Below, one piece after another: positions 8,862 to 18,318 of a stretch of 64,000 nucleotides of DNA. Source of the stretch: Bacteroidota bacterium (GTDB lineage: Bacteria > Bacteroidota > Bacteroidia > Flavobacteriales_D > Sanyastnellaceae). Under the pieces are notes generated by a model. It did not search any database, was not told the origin of the DNA, and saw only the letters and a list, made by a program, of their open reading frames with translations. Position numbers and translations under genes: made by a program. The stretch lies in assembly GCA_027622975.1 (NCBI GenBank), contig JAQBVN010000009.1, forward strand, positions 22,701-86,700, written 5' to 3'. Numbering within the stretch: position 1 is the stretch's first letter; each line of letters begins with the position of its first letter.

Positions 8862-9319
8862 CAGGGACGCTTGTAAATGCGGAGGGTGTCCAAAACCACC
8901 ACCTCGCGAGCACCCTCAACAACCACTTCCCGAATGACAGCCATGTCGCGTGGGGGGTTCACCCCTGTGGTGTCCTCGCTGTACACGTACAAGGTGTAAT
9001 GTCCCGGACGAAGCCACGGAATGACAAAGGCGCCTTCGTGATTGGTTTCGACCTGATCGTCCGGCCCGATGTTGTCTCCATAAATCACAAAGACTTGTTC
9101 GTCAGCCGCCATGTAAGGGGCACCGGCCGTTGCTGGGTTGGTCAACACAGAGCGCGGCTCGATTTCCACATGACCCTGGATGCTCGCCCGACCACCGTCG
9201 CCTGGTACTTGGGTGCAGCCAAGACCAACCAAACAGACGATTCCAATTGAACTTGCCCAACGTATCCAAGGCGAGGCGCTGCTGACCTCCTTGGAGGATT
9301 CCATGGAATTTGACTTCAT
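8861..9319 (-). CDS. Lipoprotein with carboxypeptidase-regulatory-like fold
   Basis: 152 residues from the ATG at 9319. An N-terminal hydrophobic stretch ends in LVGLGC, a good lipobox, so the mature protein is probably anchored from a cysteine near residue 35. The rest resembles a small Ig-like regulatory domain: ASIQGHVEIE, NHEGAFVIPWLRPGHYTLYVYSED. Function is unknown. The start was chosen because a TATGTTTG box ends five bases upstream; an earlier in-frame ATG at 9343 lies before the box. Confidence 0.65.
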   Translation of the reverse strand: MKSNSMESSKEVSSASPWIRWASSIGIVCLVGLGCTQVPGDGGRASIQGHVEIEPRSVLTNPATAGAPYMAADEQVFVIYGDNIGPDDQVETNHEGAFVIPWLRPGHYTLYVYSEDTTGVNPPRDMAVIREVVVEGAREVVVLDTLRIYKRP

Positions 9320-9324
9320 AGGCC

Positions 9325-9332
9325 CAAACATA
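9325..9332 (-). promoter_or_regulatory. Lipoprotein promoter -7 box (TATGTTTG)
   Basis: Exact fit to TAnnTTTG on the minus strand, five bases before the start codon at 9319. The tdk gene starts only 30 bases away on the other strand, so the two promoters are nearly back to back. Confidence 0.55.
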
Positions 9333-9361
9333 CACCCGGTCACGCGCTAACTTGCGGGTCC

Positions 9362-9994
9362 ATGCACGCCTCAGATCAATTTCCCTCTCCCCATGGCTTG
9401 CCCGCAGGAGAAGGGCGACTCGAAGTCATTTGTGGACCGATGTTTTCTGGCAAAACGGAGGAGCTCCTGCGTCGCATTCGACGCGCCCAGATCGCTCGCC
9501 TTCCAGTGGCCTTGTTCAAACCTTCCACAGACACTCGCTACGACCAAGTGCAGGTGGTGAGCCACGACAGGAATGCCATGGACTCTTGGGTGGTGGCCTC
9601 AAGTGCGGATCTCTTGGTCCACATCAATGCGGCTGAAGGACGTGAGCCAGGACGAACTGAGGGCTTTGCCATCGTTGCCGTGGACGAAGCGCAATTTTTT
9701 GACGAAGGACTTCCCGACGTATGCAACACCTTGGCCAACCGAGGTTATCGCGTCATTGTGGCTGGGCTCGATTTGGACTATGAAGGTCGGCCTTTTGGCC
9801 CCATGCCCACCCTGCTCGCCTTGGCAGAAGAAGTGACCAAACTCCATGCCGTGTGCATGGAAACTGGGCGGGCGGCGCATTTCTCACATCGCATTGCTGG
9901 AGGGGACGCCCAGGTGGAGCTCGGTGCTCAAGAACAATACATACCCTTGGCTCGTCATGCATACGTGGCGGCCAAGAAGGTGGATTGCGCATGA
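9362..9994 (+). CDS. tdk: Thymidine kinase, type II
   Basis: Salvages thymidine to dTMP. The 210-residue protein has the P-loop GPMFSGKTEELLRRIRRA, the catalytic VAVDEAQFFDE and the lid region GLDLDYEGRPFGPMPTL. The C-terminal zinc-binding lasso is odd: TK families usually carry four cysteines in two pairs, but here the first pair has one (AVCMETG) and the second has none (PLARHAYV). Either zinc is not bound or the lasso is held another way. Its stop overlaps the murF-alr start (ATGA). Confidence 0.93.
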   Translation: MHASDQFPSPHGLPAGEGRLEVICGPMFSGKTEELLRRIRRAQIARLPVALFKPSTDTRYDQVQVVSHDRNAMDSWVVASSADLLVHINAAEGREPGRTEGFAIVAVDEAQFFDEGLPDVCNTLANRGYRVIVAGLDLDYEGRPFGPMPTLLALAEEVTKLHAVCMETGRAAHFSHRIAGGDAQVELGAQEQYIPLARHAYVAAKKVDCA

Positions 9995-12714
9995 CTGGTC
10001 GGGGTTGGTCCACGGAACGTTGGCGGGCTTGGTGCACTGCCTATGCTGCGGAACACCCTTCTTGCGCATTTCAACAAGCCGTGACTGGCCCAGGGCATGG
10101 GGGTCTGTCGATCGAAGAACGATCCAACCCTGCGCTTGGGACCGCCCCAACGGAAGGCCAAGCACCCCTGTGGAGGCTCAGTACCGACACGCGCACCCTA
10201 CACCACCCCGGTTCCACAGTTTTTTTTGCCCTGCGCGGTCCTTGGCACGATGGGCACGACTACGTGGCGCAAGCTCGGCGACAAGGAGTCACGAAGTTTG
10301 TCCTATCCGACAGGAAGGTGGCTCCGCACGTGGCTGGGTGCGATGTGTTGTGGGCACCTCAGGGCCTCGAGGTCATGCAAGCCATGGCACGCACCCAAAG
10401 GGCGTCTTTTGAAGGTTTGGTCTTTGCCATCACCGGGAGCAATGGCAAAACAACCGTCAAGGAGTGGATTGCTGCCCTCTTGCCCGAAGATTGTGCTGTC
10501 CACCGAAGCCCCTTGAGTCACAACAGCCAACTCGGCGTGCCGCTAAGTGTTTGGACCTTGGACGCGCACCACGATGTGAGCCTCATCGAAGCGGGGATCA
10601 GCATGCCCGGTGAAATGGAGAGGTTGGCACATTGCATTCATCCAACGGATGGGGTGATGACACACTTGGGAGATGCCCACCTTGGGAACTTCCAAAACCG
10701 CGCGCAACACGCATGTGAAAAGGTGAAGCTGTTTGTGGGGTGCAAGCGTGTCTTCCTGCCCGCGGACGTCTTGCGCCAATTGCATGAACTTGGTGCCACC
10801 CAAGATCTTCTTCAAGCTTGTCTTGCCCAAGGGGTGAAACCTCCAGTGTGGGTTACGTGGCACCATGTGGATGAGGAAAGCCCACGGACAGTAGACGGGA
10901 TGGAGGTTTGCCCGGCTTTGTTGGTGTCCCCGTGTGATGGAAAGGCGGGAGGGTCAAACCCATGGAAATGGACCTTGGAAAGTAAGGTGGGGGGAGATGA
11001 TGACTCAGGGGGCTGGAACGTTCCAGCGGTTCTTCCGTTCGGCGATGTGGCTTCCGTTCGGAATGCGTGGACGGCCGCGTTGGTGGCCCTGCATTGCGGA
11101 GTGACGCCGGAAGCCTTGTCGGAACGACTCGGCGCCTTGCATCGGCTGGACCGACGATTGTCGTCTTTGGCTCGCCCCGAAGGTGGGTGCGTGATTCTCG
11201 ACGATCGCACCCACGACTTCGGGGCACTTGAAGTGGCTTTGGACGCCCTGGACAAACTCCCTCAGGACCTCCCCAAAATGGCCATCCTCGGTGACGTCCC
11301 TCAATCTGGTTTGGATCCAGAAGAGCGGGCCTATCGATTGGCCATGACCCTCGCCAACTCATCGGTTTCACGCGTGTGGTTGTGGGTGCCCGCATGGGGA
11401 GAGAAAGTCCAACGTCAATGGCAAGACACCCTGTCCCTCGAAGGCCGGGCTGTCCTCACCACATTCGTGTCGACCCTCGAAGGCCTCTCCAAGGAATTGG
11501 CCAACCTGGAGGCCGCCTATGTGCTCATCAAGGGAAGTTCTCACGTTCGTTGGCAACCCGTGGTCAACGCCTTGGTGCCTCCGCGTCATGTCACCACGCT
11601 GACCTTGGACGCCACAGCGCTTGTCGACAATTTGCGGGCCCTCAAAGCCAGGGTGAACGCCCAAACCGTCATTGCCGTCCTCAAGGGCCTGGCTTATGGC
11701 ACGGACCCCTTAACCTTGGGACGTTTGTTGCAAGCCCAAGGCGTGGATTGGTTGGCGGTGGCCTACGCTGAGGAGGGTGTCACCCTGAGGAAAGGCGGCA
11801 TCACTTCTCGGATCTTGGTGCTGAACCCCGACCCCTCTACGTTTGACACGCTTTGGGCCCACCAGCTCGAACCTGAGGTCGTCTCCTTGACACACCTCCA
11901 CCAAGTGCATGACTGGGCTTTGCGTCGGGGCATTCACGCATGGCCCGTGCACGTGAAACTCGACACGGGAATGCATCGTTTGGGTTTGTCAAGAGCGGAC
12001 GACTTGGCCGCTGCTCAGCTTCTCGGTCAAGGATCCCTGGCCCTAGCAAGTGTCATGTCCCATCTCGCGGCGGCAGATGACCCCTCCTTGGATGACAAAA
12101 CGCGACGGCAATTGGTCGAATTCGGAGGAAGGGTGTCGGCGCATTACCCGGGTGTCCCAGCCCACATCCTGAATTCGGCGGGCGTTGCCCGAATCGAGAC
12201 CATCTTGGCCCCTGCCCTTGAACAAAGCTCCTCCACTCTTGGGGTCCCCTCCTATCCTGGGTTGAACGCCATTCGTGTGGGATTGGGCATGTATGGGCTC
12301 GGGTGTGCCTCCGCGCATCTCGACCTTTGCCCTGTTCTGACCCTTCAAACGGTCGTTGCCAAGCTCGTGCACCTCCAAGCCGGGGAGGGAGCAGGCTATG
12401 GATGGACAGACGCAGCAAGTCACGACAGGACCTTGGCCGTCCTGTCCGTTGGGTACGCTGATGGGTACCCTCGAAACCTTGGGCAGGGGCGCGCCAACGT
12501 CATGTGGAACGGCCAACTCCTGCCCACCGTGGGGCGCGTTTGCATGGACATGATGACGGTCGACGCCACAGGACACGACGTCCACGAAGGAGATTCCGTG
12601 ACTTTGTGGGGAGAGGCCCCCAACCTCGACGCGTTGGCCGAAGCGTCCGGCACCATTTCCTATGAGCTTCTGACCCGATTGGGGCCACGCGTCCAACGCG
12701 TCATCCAACGTTGA
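9991..12714 (+). CDS. murF-alr: Bifunctional UDP-MurNAc-tripeptide:D-Ala-D-Ala ligase / alanine racemase
   Basis: Two steps of peptidoglycan synthesis in one 907-residue chain, a fusion typical of Bacteroidota. Residues about 1-515 are a Mur ligase (FALRGPWHDGHDYVAQA, ATP loop ITGSNGKTTVKEW, DRRLSSL). Residues about 535-907 are a PLP-dependent alanine racemase: VIAVLKGLAYGTDP with the PLP lysine, KLDTGMHRLG, GYGWTD with the catalytic Tyr region, and VGRVCMDMMTVDAT. The start at 9991 overlaps the tdk stop by four bases; the frame is open into tdk from 9853 but that part is not family-like. An extra Gly/Asp-rich stretch around residues 300-345 lengthens the ligase half. Confidence 0.95.
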   Translation: MTGRGWSTERWRAWCTAYAAEHPSCAFQQAVTGPGHGGLSIEERSNPALGTAPTEGQAPLWRLSTDTRTLHHPGSTVFFALRGPWHDGHDYVAQARRQGVTKFVLSDRKVAPHVAGCDVLWAPQGLEVMQAMARTQRASFEGLVFAITGSNGKTTVKEWIAALLPEDCAVHRSPLSHNSQLGVPLSVWTLDAHHDVSLIEAGISMPGEMERLAHCIHPTDGVMTHLGDAHLGNFQNRAQHACEKVKLFVGCKRVFLPADVLRQLHELGATQDLLQACLAQGVKPPVWVTWHHVDEESPRTVDGMEVCPALLVSPCDGKAGGSNPWKWTLESKVGGDDDSGGWNVPAVLPFGDVASVRNAWTAALVALHCGVTPEALSERLGALHRLDRRLSSLARPEGGCVILDDRTHDFGALEVALDALDKLPQDLPKMAILGDVPQSGLDPEERAYRLAMTLANSSVSRVWLWVPAWGEKVQRQWQDTLSLEGRAVLTTFVSTLEGLSKELANLEAAYVLIKGSSHVRWQPVVNALVPPRHVTTLTLDATALVDNLRALKARVNAQTVIAVLKGLAYGTDPLTLGRLLQAQGVDWLAVAYAEEGVTLRKGGITSRILVLNPDPSTFDTLWAHQLEPEVVSLTHLHQVHDWALRRGIHAWPVHVKLDTGMHRLGLSRADDLAAAQLLGQGSLALASVMSHLAAADDPSLDDKTRRQLVEFGGRVSAHYPGVPAHILNSAGVARIETILAPALEQSSSTLGVPSYPGLNAIRVGLGMYGLGCASAHLDLCPVLTLQTVVAKLVHLQAGEGAGYGWTDAASHDRTLAVLSVGYADGYPRNLGQGRANVMWNGQLLPTVGRVCMDMMTVDATGHDVHEGDSVTLWGEAPNLDALAEASGTISYELLTRLGPRVQRVIQR

Positions 12715-12827
12715 TTCGGGCGCCCAAGCCAAGGTTTGGGCTGGATTGAACAGATGTTAAAAGCGTTCCGCGGCTTCAACCCTGACCAAGGCGTCCCGTC
12801 ATCTGCCTGAAACCAATTCAACATTTC

Positions 12828-13664
12828 ATGAAACATCTACCTTTCATCCTTGTGGTTTCCGGATTGGCCTTGGGATTTGCTTCCTGCCAAAAACATTCGG
12901 ACAACACCCTTGAAACCCGTGCCCTCGCGGCCGATGATAGCATGGTCGATTTCGCAGATCGATCCATTGAAGGTCCGGCCGACGCCCTGACCATGCGAAG
13001 CAGCCAATTCGGTCCATGCGGCCAAGGCTCCAGTCCCTTTTTGCCAGAGTGCGTCACAATCACCGACTCAGGTGAGGGGGTGTATCCTCGAACGCTCACC
13101 TTGGATTTTGGGGACGGGTGCACCGGACCCGGCGGTTGGAACCGTTCGGGGGTGATCGACGTGGTGGTCACGGGTGACTTGCGCGAGGTCATTGGCGCAA
13201 GCCGAACGATTACCTTCACGGAATACAGCGCAGGTCCCATCACCATGTCTGGAACACGAACCCTGACATTCCTCGGAGACAATGCCGATGGTCAACCCAC
13301 CTACGCTCAACATCACGATTTCACCATCGAACGCAACGGTCACACCATGCATCGGATGTACGACGGAACCCTTGCTTGGTTGGAAGGGTTCGACACTGAA
13401 GATTGCGATGACAATGTGGTGCAGAGAGATGGCCTTGCCACGCACACAACCAACAACGCGTGGGGAACGACCACACGCATGATCGAAGCTGTGGTGCACG
13501 ACAGACCATGCGGATATCCCGTGTCAGGAACCATCACGGTGGACCGTCCCGTGCACGACGTGGTGATCGACTTTGGCGATGGAACCTGCGACAACTTCGC
13601 CACCGTGACAAGAAATGGAAACACGGTCATCATCGACCTTGACACCCACGAGGTCGTGGGTTGA
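12828..13664 (+). CDS. Lipoprotein of unknown function
   Basis: 278 residues with an N-terminal signal ending LGFASC, a plausible lipobox with Cys near residue 20. The rest is Thr/Asp-rich and beta-like, with two similar stretches, LTLDFGDGCTGPGG and VVIDFGDGTCDN, suggesting an internal duplication with paired cysteines. I do not recognise a function. A strong hairpin terminator follows 45 bases after the stop. The 113 bases before it hold a weak hairpin (GCCCAA/TTTGGGC) but no clear promoter. Confidence 0.6.
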   Translation: MKHLPFILVVSGLALGFASCQKHSDNTLETRALAADDSMVDFADRSIEGPADALTMRSSQFGPCGQGSSPFLPECVTITDSGEGVYPRTLTLDFGDGCTGPGGWNRSGVIDVVVTGDLREVIGASRTITFTEYSAGPITMSGTRTLTFLGDNADGQPTYAQHHDFTIERNGHTMHRMYDGTLAWLEGFDTEDCDDNVVQRDGLATHTTNNAWGTTTRMIEAVVHDRPCGYPVSGTITVDRPVHDVVIDFGDGTCDNFATVTRNGNTVIIDLDTHEVVG

Positions 13665-13708
13665 GGTGGTTGAATCCCCTGACGGGGTTCATGAACAATC
13701 CATCAAAC

Positions 13709-13733
13709 AAAGGGAGGCGATTGCCTCCCTTTT
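13709..13733. terminator. Bidirectional rho-independent terminator
   Basis: Perfect 10-bp arms AAAGGGAGGC and GCCTCCCTTT with a GATT loop and a T run on both strands. It lies between the lipoprotein (+) and the RND pump gene (-), which converge here, so it can serve both. Confidence 0.85.
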
Positions 13734-13757
13734 GGTTTGCCAAAAAACAAAGACCCT

Positions 13758-16700
13758 TTACACCTTTCTTCCGGCCAACCGGTACGTAGAACGCTCGATC
13801 CACCAATACATGACCGGCACAATGACCAAGGTCAAGAAGGTGGCAAACGTCAATCCAAAGATGATTGCCCAACTCATGGGTTTCCAAAATACATTGTTGT
13901 CTCCACCAACGTAGATGTTGGGACTGTATTCTGTCATCAGGCCCACAAAATCTATGTTCAAACCGATGGCCAAGGGCAACAACCCCAACACGGTGGTGAT
14001 GGCCGTCAACAGCACAGGCCTCAAACGGGTCTTTCCACCTTGAACAATGGCCTTTTCCACCTCGGGGAAAGGAAGTTTGGTCACGGCATCTCGCGTCTCC
14101 CCTTCTTCAAGACCCAAGGCCTCCCGTTGGCGCGCGCGCAGCAAGTCGGTGTAGTCAATCAACACAATGGCATTGTTGACCACAACCCCAGCCAGGGAAA
14201 TGATGCCAATCATGGTCATGATGATCACAAATTCCATTTGGAAAATGACCAACCCCAGCAACACCCCGATGAGTGAGAAGAACACACTGAAGCCAATGAT
14301 GAAAGGCGTCGTGATGCTGTTGAACTGGCTGACGATGATGAGGAAAATGAGGAACAGTGCAATGAGCAGTGCCTTGGACAGGAACGCCATTTCTTTTTGC
14401 TGCTCCTCCTGCTGTCCGGTGAATGCCCAACTCACGGTGGAGGGCAACTGAAGATCCTTGGTCATGTCCGCCTCCATGCGAGCAATGATCTCCGTGGGGT
14501 TGGCGCCTTCGAGCACGTTGGAGGTCATCGTGATGACGCGCTTCAGGTCCTTCCGCTTGACCGCACTGAACGTGGTGGCTCGGCTTGCCGTGGCCACTGC
14601 GCTGATGGGCACCTCCTTGATTTGGCCGTCGCTTTGGCTGCGGAAAATGACCTTTTGGTTCATCAACGCATCGCTGCTGTGGCGGTATTCTTCCGAAAAC
14701 CGGACATTGATGGGGTAATCGTCCTCCCCGTCTTTGTAGGTGCCCACTTCCCGGCCAAACAACGCTGTCCGAAGCGCATATCCGATGTCACGCGTGCTCA
14801 AACCGTATGCGCGAGCCTTCTCACGGTCGATGGATACAGGCATTTGGGGTTTGCGCTTGTCCACGTCAATTTTCAACTCTTCCACCCCCGCGTAGTCTTT
14901 GCCACGCAAGTACAGGAGAACCTCTTCGCTCGCGGTGAGCAATTCGTCGTAGTCGTCGCCAACGAGCTCGAGGTTGATCGGCGCGCCCTGAGGCGGCCCG
15001 TCTGAGTTCTTGGTCACCACGACCTCCGCGTCGGGGTACCCGCGCAACTCCTCCCGAATGGCCGACAGCACGTCGCCTGTGGCGAGGCCCCGCCGGTCTT
15101 GGAATTTCACGAAATTGACAACGATCCGCGCCTTGTGAGGGGTGGGTCCCAATTGGGGTCCTTCGTTGGGGTCACTCGTGCCGTTGCCCACCGTGCCGAT
15201 GACCGAATTGACCATGAAGCTCTCGAGCTCCCCGGTCTCGGGGTTGGGGCGCTTCCACTCGTCGCGCGCCAACACGTCCAGCACCACGTGTTCGATTTCC
15301 TTGGCCACCTCGTTGGTTTCCTCGAGGTCCGTCCCAATGGGCTTCGAAATGAAGATGTTCAGGTACTGGGGTTGGTTGTCCGGGAAGAACAACACCTTGG
15401 GTGGGAACAGGCCCATCAGCACGACGGACAGGAAAAGGAGGCCCACTGTGCCGAAGAAGAAGGCCCAGGGCCGCCAGCCGGAGAGCGCATATTTCAAAAA
15501 GCGCTCGTAGGCCTCTTCCAGCCGGGGCAACAAGGCGTTTTGAAAGAATCGTGTCGTTGGTGTGAGTACGTACAGGTTCAGCAATGTCAGGCCCCCAGCC
15601 ACGACGAGCACGTTGCCCAAACCCGTGGCCCCTAGGACCAAAAACAGCGCTCCAACTCCGATCAAAACGGCCGACACCACGTGGGCACGACGGCGATTGA
15701 CATGTTCTTCGCCCACCTTCATCAACACGGAGGTCAACACGGGGTTGATGACCAACGCCACAAAAAGGGACGACCCGAGCACGATGATCAGCGTCAGCGG
15801 CAAGTAGCTCATGAATTCCCCGATCAACCCCGGCCACATCGCAAGGGGCAGGAAGGCGGCGAGGGTCGTAGCCGTCGATGCCACAATCGGCCACGCCACC
15901 TCGCCGACACCGTATTTGGCCGCATCGAACGGACTGTACCCCTCGTCCATGAGGCGGTACACGTTCTCCACGACCACAATCCCGTTGTCCACGAGCATGC
16001 CCAGCGCCAACACGAGCGAGAACAACACCATCGTGTTGAACGTCACGCCCAACGAATTGAGGATGAGGAAGCTCATGAACATCGACAGAGGGATGGCCAC
16101 CCCCACGAAGAGGGCGTTGCGCAACCCGAGGAAGAACAGGAGCACCCCCACCACGAGCAACACGCCGAAGATGATCGAGTTTTGGAGCTCCTCCACCTGG
16201 GTTTGGGTCATGTCGCTTTGGTCGTTGGTGATCGACACGTTGAGGTTGCGGGGCAGCACGTCGCGCTTCGCTTCTTCGATGATCGCGTTGATGGCCGACG
16301 ACGCCTCGAGGAGGTTTTCGCCGGCGCGCTTCACCACGTCGAGGGACACCACAGGGCGCAAGTACTCGCGGGCATAGCTCTCCTTTTCCTTCTCCACAAA
16401 CGCCACGTGAGCCACGTCGCGCAAGTGGACGATGAATCCGTTCTCCGCCTTGATGATGACGTTTTCGAGCTCTTCAATGCTGGTGAAGTCGCCTTCCACT
16501 TGCACGCTTCGACGCACGCCGTCCACGAGCAAATCCCCGCCCGACACCGTCATGTTTTCCGCCGCAATGGCTCCCGCGATGTCGTTGAAGCTGACCTGCA
16601 TCGCCTCCGCTCGGAGGTAATCCACCTCAATCTCCACCTCGAGGTCGCTGATGCCTTGGATGTCTACCTTGCTGATTTGAGGGAGAGCTTCCACCTTCTC

Positions 16701-17249
16701 CTCGAGATATTCCGCGTATTTCTTCAGGTCCTGAAGGCGGTAGTCGCCGCTCAGGTTGATGTTCATGACCGGCATGAGTTCACTGAAGTTGAGCTCCATG
16801 ATGCTCGGGTCGGCCGGCAAATCGGTTGGGAAGTCGGGGTCGGCCTTGGCCTTGTCCACCGCGTCCTTCACCTTCCGGAGCGCCTCGGTCGGCGTCACGT
16901 CAAAATTGAACTTGATGTCAATCGCACTGAAGCCCTGCACGCTTGTGGACGTGATTTCGTCGATTCCCGAGATGGTGTTGATCTCCTTCTCCAACGGCCG
17001 CGTGATCAGCTTCTCCATGTTCGCCGGGCTGTTCCCTGGATAGGCCGTGCTGACAAAGATCTCGGGCACCACGATCTCCGGGAAAGCCTCTTTCGGCACC
17101 GACAAGTAACTGCTGATGCCGGAGAGGGTGATGATCGCGATGAGCACGAAGACCGTGGTCTTGTTTTGGATGCTCAGCGTCGTCAGCCCAAACTCTCGCA
17201 GCTTCCCTCCGCCCTTTTCAGGCTTCGTGTTGGGGGTCGTTTCGCTCAT
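13758..17249 (-). CDS. RND efflux transporter, inner-membrane pump subunit
   Basis: A proton-driven AcrB-type pump of 1163 residues. There is one N-terminal membrane helix, a large periplasmic loop, then a helix block carrying LALGMLVDNGIVVVENVYRL, where the two acidic residues of the proton relay are expected, a second periplasmic loop and a final helix block with GVVVNNAIVLIDY. Periplasmic motif TAYPGNSPANMEKLITRPLE is typical. The ATG at 17249 follows the adaptor stop by ten bases; an in-frame ATG at 17270 lies inside that gene. Substrate cannot be read from sequence. Confidence 0.93.
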   Translation of the reverse strand: MSETTPNTKPEKGGGKLREFGLTTLSIQNKTTVFVLIAIITLSGISSYLSVPKEAFPEIVVPEIFVSTAYPGNSPANMEKLITRPLEKEINTISGIDEITSTSVQGFSAIDIKFNFDVTPTEALRKVKDAVDKAKADPDFPTDLPADPSIMELNFSELMPVMNINLSGDYRLQDLKKYAEYLEEKVEALPQISKVDIQGISDLEVEIEVDYLRAEAMQVSFNDIAGAIAAENMTVSGGDLLVDGVRRSVQVEGDFTSIEELENVIIKAENGFIVHLRDVAHVAFVEKEKESYAREYLRPVVSLDVVKRAGENLLEASSAINAIIEEAKRDVLPRNLNVSITNDQSDMTQTQVEELQNSIIFGVLLVVGVLLFFLGLRNALFVGVAIPLSMFMSFLILNSLGVTFNTMVLFSLVLALGMLVDNGIVVVENVYRLMDEGYSPFDAAKYGVGEVAWPIVASTATTLAAFLPLAMWPGLIGEFMSYLPLTLIIVLGSSLFVALVINPVLTSVLMKVGEEHVNRRRAHVVSAVLIGVGALFLVLGATGLGNVLVVAGGLTLLNLYVLTPTTRFFQNALLPRLEEAYERFLKYALSGWRPWAFFFGTVGLLFLSVVLMGLFPPKVLFFPDNQPQYLNIFISKPIGTDLEETNEVAKEIEHVVLDVLARDEWKRPNPETGELESFMVNSVIGTVGNGTSDPNEGPQLGPTPHKARIVVNFVKFQDRRGLATGDVLSAIREELRGYPDAEVVVTKNSDGPPQGAPINLELVGDDYDELLTASEEVLLYLRGKDYAGVEELKIDVDKRKPQMPVSIDREKARAYGLSTRDIGYALRTALFGREVGTYKDGEDDYPINVRFSEEYRHSSDALMNQKVIFRSQSDGQIKEVPISAVATASRATTFSAVKRKDLKRVITMTSNVLEGANPTEIIARMEADMTKDLQLPSTVSWAFTGQQEEQQKEMAFLSKALLIALFLIFLIIVSQFNSITTPFIIGFSVFFSLIGVLLGLVIFQMEFVIIMTMIGIISLAGVVVNNAIVLIDYTDLLRARQREALGLEEGETRDAVTKLPFPEVEKAIVQGGKTRLRPVLLTAITTVLGLLPLAIGLNIDFVGLMTEYSPNIYVGGDNNVFWKPMSWAIIFGLTFATFLTLVIVPVMYWWIERSTYRLAGRKV

Positions 17250-17259
17250 GGTGTGCCGA

Positions 17260-18318
17260 TCAGGATTCAATCAAAGTCACGCGTTCACCGTCCACCACGC
17301 GGGTGGCTCCGCGGTCGATCACCTGGTCTCCCGGCTTGAGGCCGCTCGTGATCAGGAGCATCCCCTCCGACACCACGCCGGTCTCAATGGGCTGCTTGGT
17401 CGCTTGATCTCCGCGAAGGAGGTAGACGAACTCCTGGCCGTTGGCGTCCTGCTGCACGAGGGCAGAGGGCAGCGCAAGGGCGCTGTCAAGAGCAAGGTCC
17501 GTGATGTTCACGGTCACCACCATGTTGGGCAATCCATACGACTCGCCCTTGGGCAGGTCCACCGTCACGTCGATGGACCGGTTGGCCGCTTCGATGAATT
17601 GGCCAACACGCCGAATTTGGGTTTCCACAGGCTCCATGCCGTGCGCCTCCAAGACCACCGGCTGACCTGCCTTCACCACGCCTGCATAATGGTCGCTCAC
17701 GGAGGCCCGAACATACAGGTCGCTCAAGTCCACCACACGAACCACAGGCATCGGGGGCGACGCCATTTCGCCCACATTGACGAACACCCTGTCGAGCACG
17801 CCGCTGAACGGTGCGCGCACCGTGGCCTTTCCGATCTGCTCGTCGAGCGTGGCGAGGCTGCGACGAAGAGCTTCCACGCCTGTTTGGGCTTGAAGGAAAT
17901 CCACCTCCGATCCAATCTCCTTGTTCCAGAGGCGCTCTTGGCGCTCAAACAAGCTCTGCGCCAACTCAAGTTGTGTCACAACCTCAGCACGCTGTTTGGC
18001 CAACACGTCCGAGTTGATGCGCAACAACGCTTGGCCTTCACTCACCTTGGCGCCCTCCTTCACAAACACCTCCTGGACCACGCCGGGAAATTCTGCAAGG
18101 ATGTTGGCGATGCGGTCGGTTTCCACGTTGCCCTGCACAGCAAAAGCATGTGAGAATGGCGCAGGCGTCAACGTCGTCACGCCCACTCGTGTCAAACGCG
18201 CAGAGCTGTCTTCAGACACTGGATTGGCACCTTCCGAAGGCGCGCCGCATTGAACCAGCACAAGCACAAGCGCGGTCAGGGTTGCGGCAAACCCCGTGGA
18301 ATTCAAGGTCAAGTTCAT
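17260..18318 (-). CDS. RND efflux periplasmic adaptor subunit
   Basis: A 352-residue membrane-fusion protein joining the pump to the outer-membrane channel. The N-terminal hydrophobic segment ends LVLVQC, so it is probably lipid-anchored. The lipoyl-like halves (VQEVFVKEGAKVSEGQALLRI and VRAPFSGVLDRVFVNVGEM) flank a helical hairpin rich in Leu, Gln and Glu (RAEVVTQLELAQSLFERQERL). The start at 18318 overlaps the tolC stop (ATGA). Confidence 0.92.
   Translation of the reverse strand: MNLTLNSTGFAATLTALVLVLVQCGAPSEGANPVSEDSSARLTRVGVTTLTPAPFSHAFAVQGNVETDRIANILAEFPGVVQEVFVKEGAKVSEGQALLRINSDVLAKQRAEVVTQLELAQSLFERQERLWNKEIGSEVDFLQAQTGVEALRRSLATLDEQIGKATVRAPFSGVLDRVFVNVGEMASPPMPVVRVVDLSDLYVRASVSDHYAGVVKAGQPVVLEAHGMEPVETQIRRVGQFIEAANRSIDVTVDLPKGESYGLPNMVVTVNITDLALDSALALPSALVQQDANGQEFVYLLRGDQATKQPIETGVVSEGMLLITSGLKPGDQVIDRGATRVVDGERVTLIES

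Noticed and set aside
9991..12714. MurF-alanine racemase fusion as a novel fusion
   Set aside because: It is a known arrangement in Bacteroidota.
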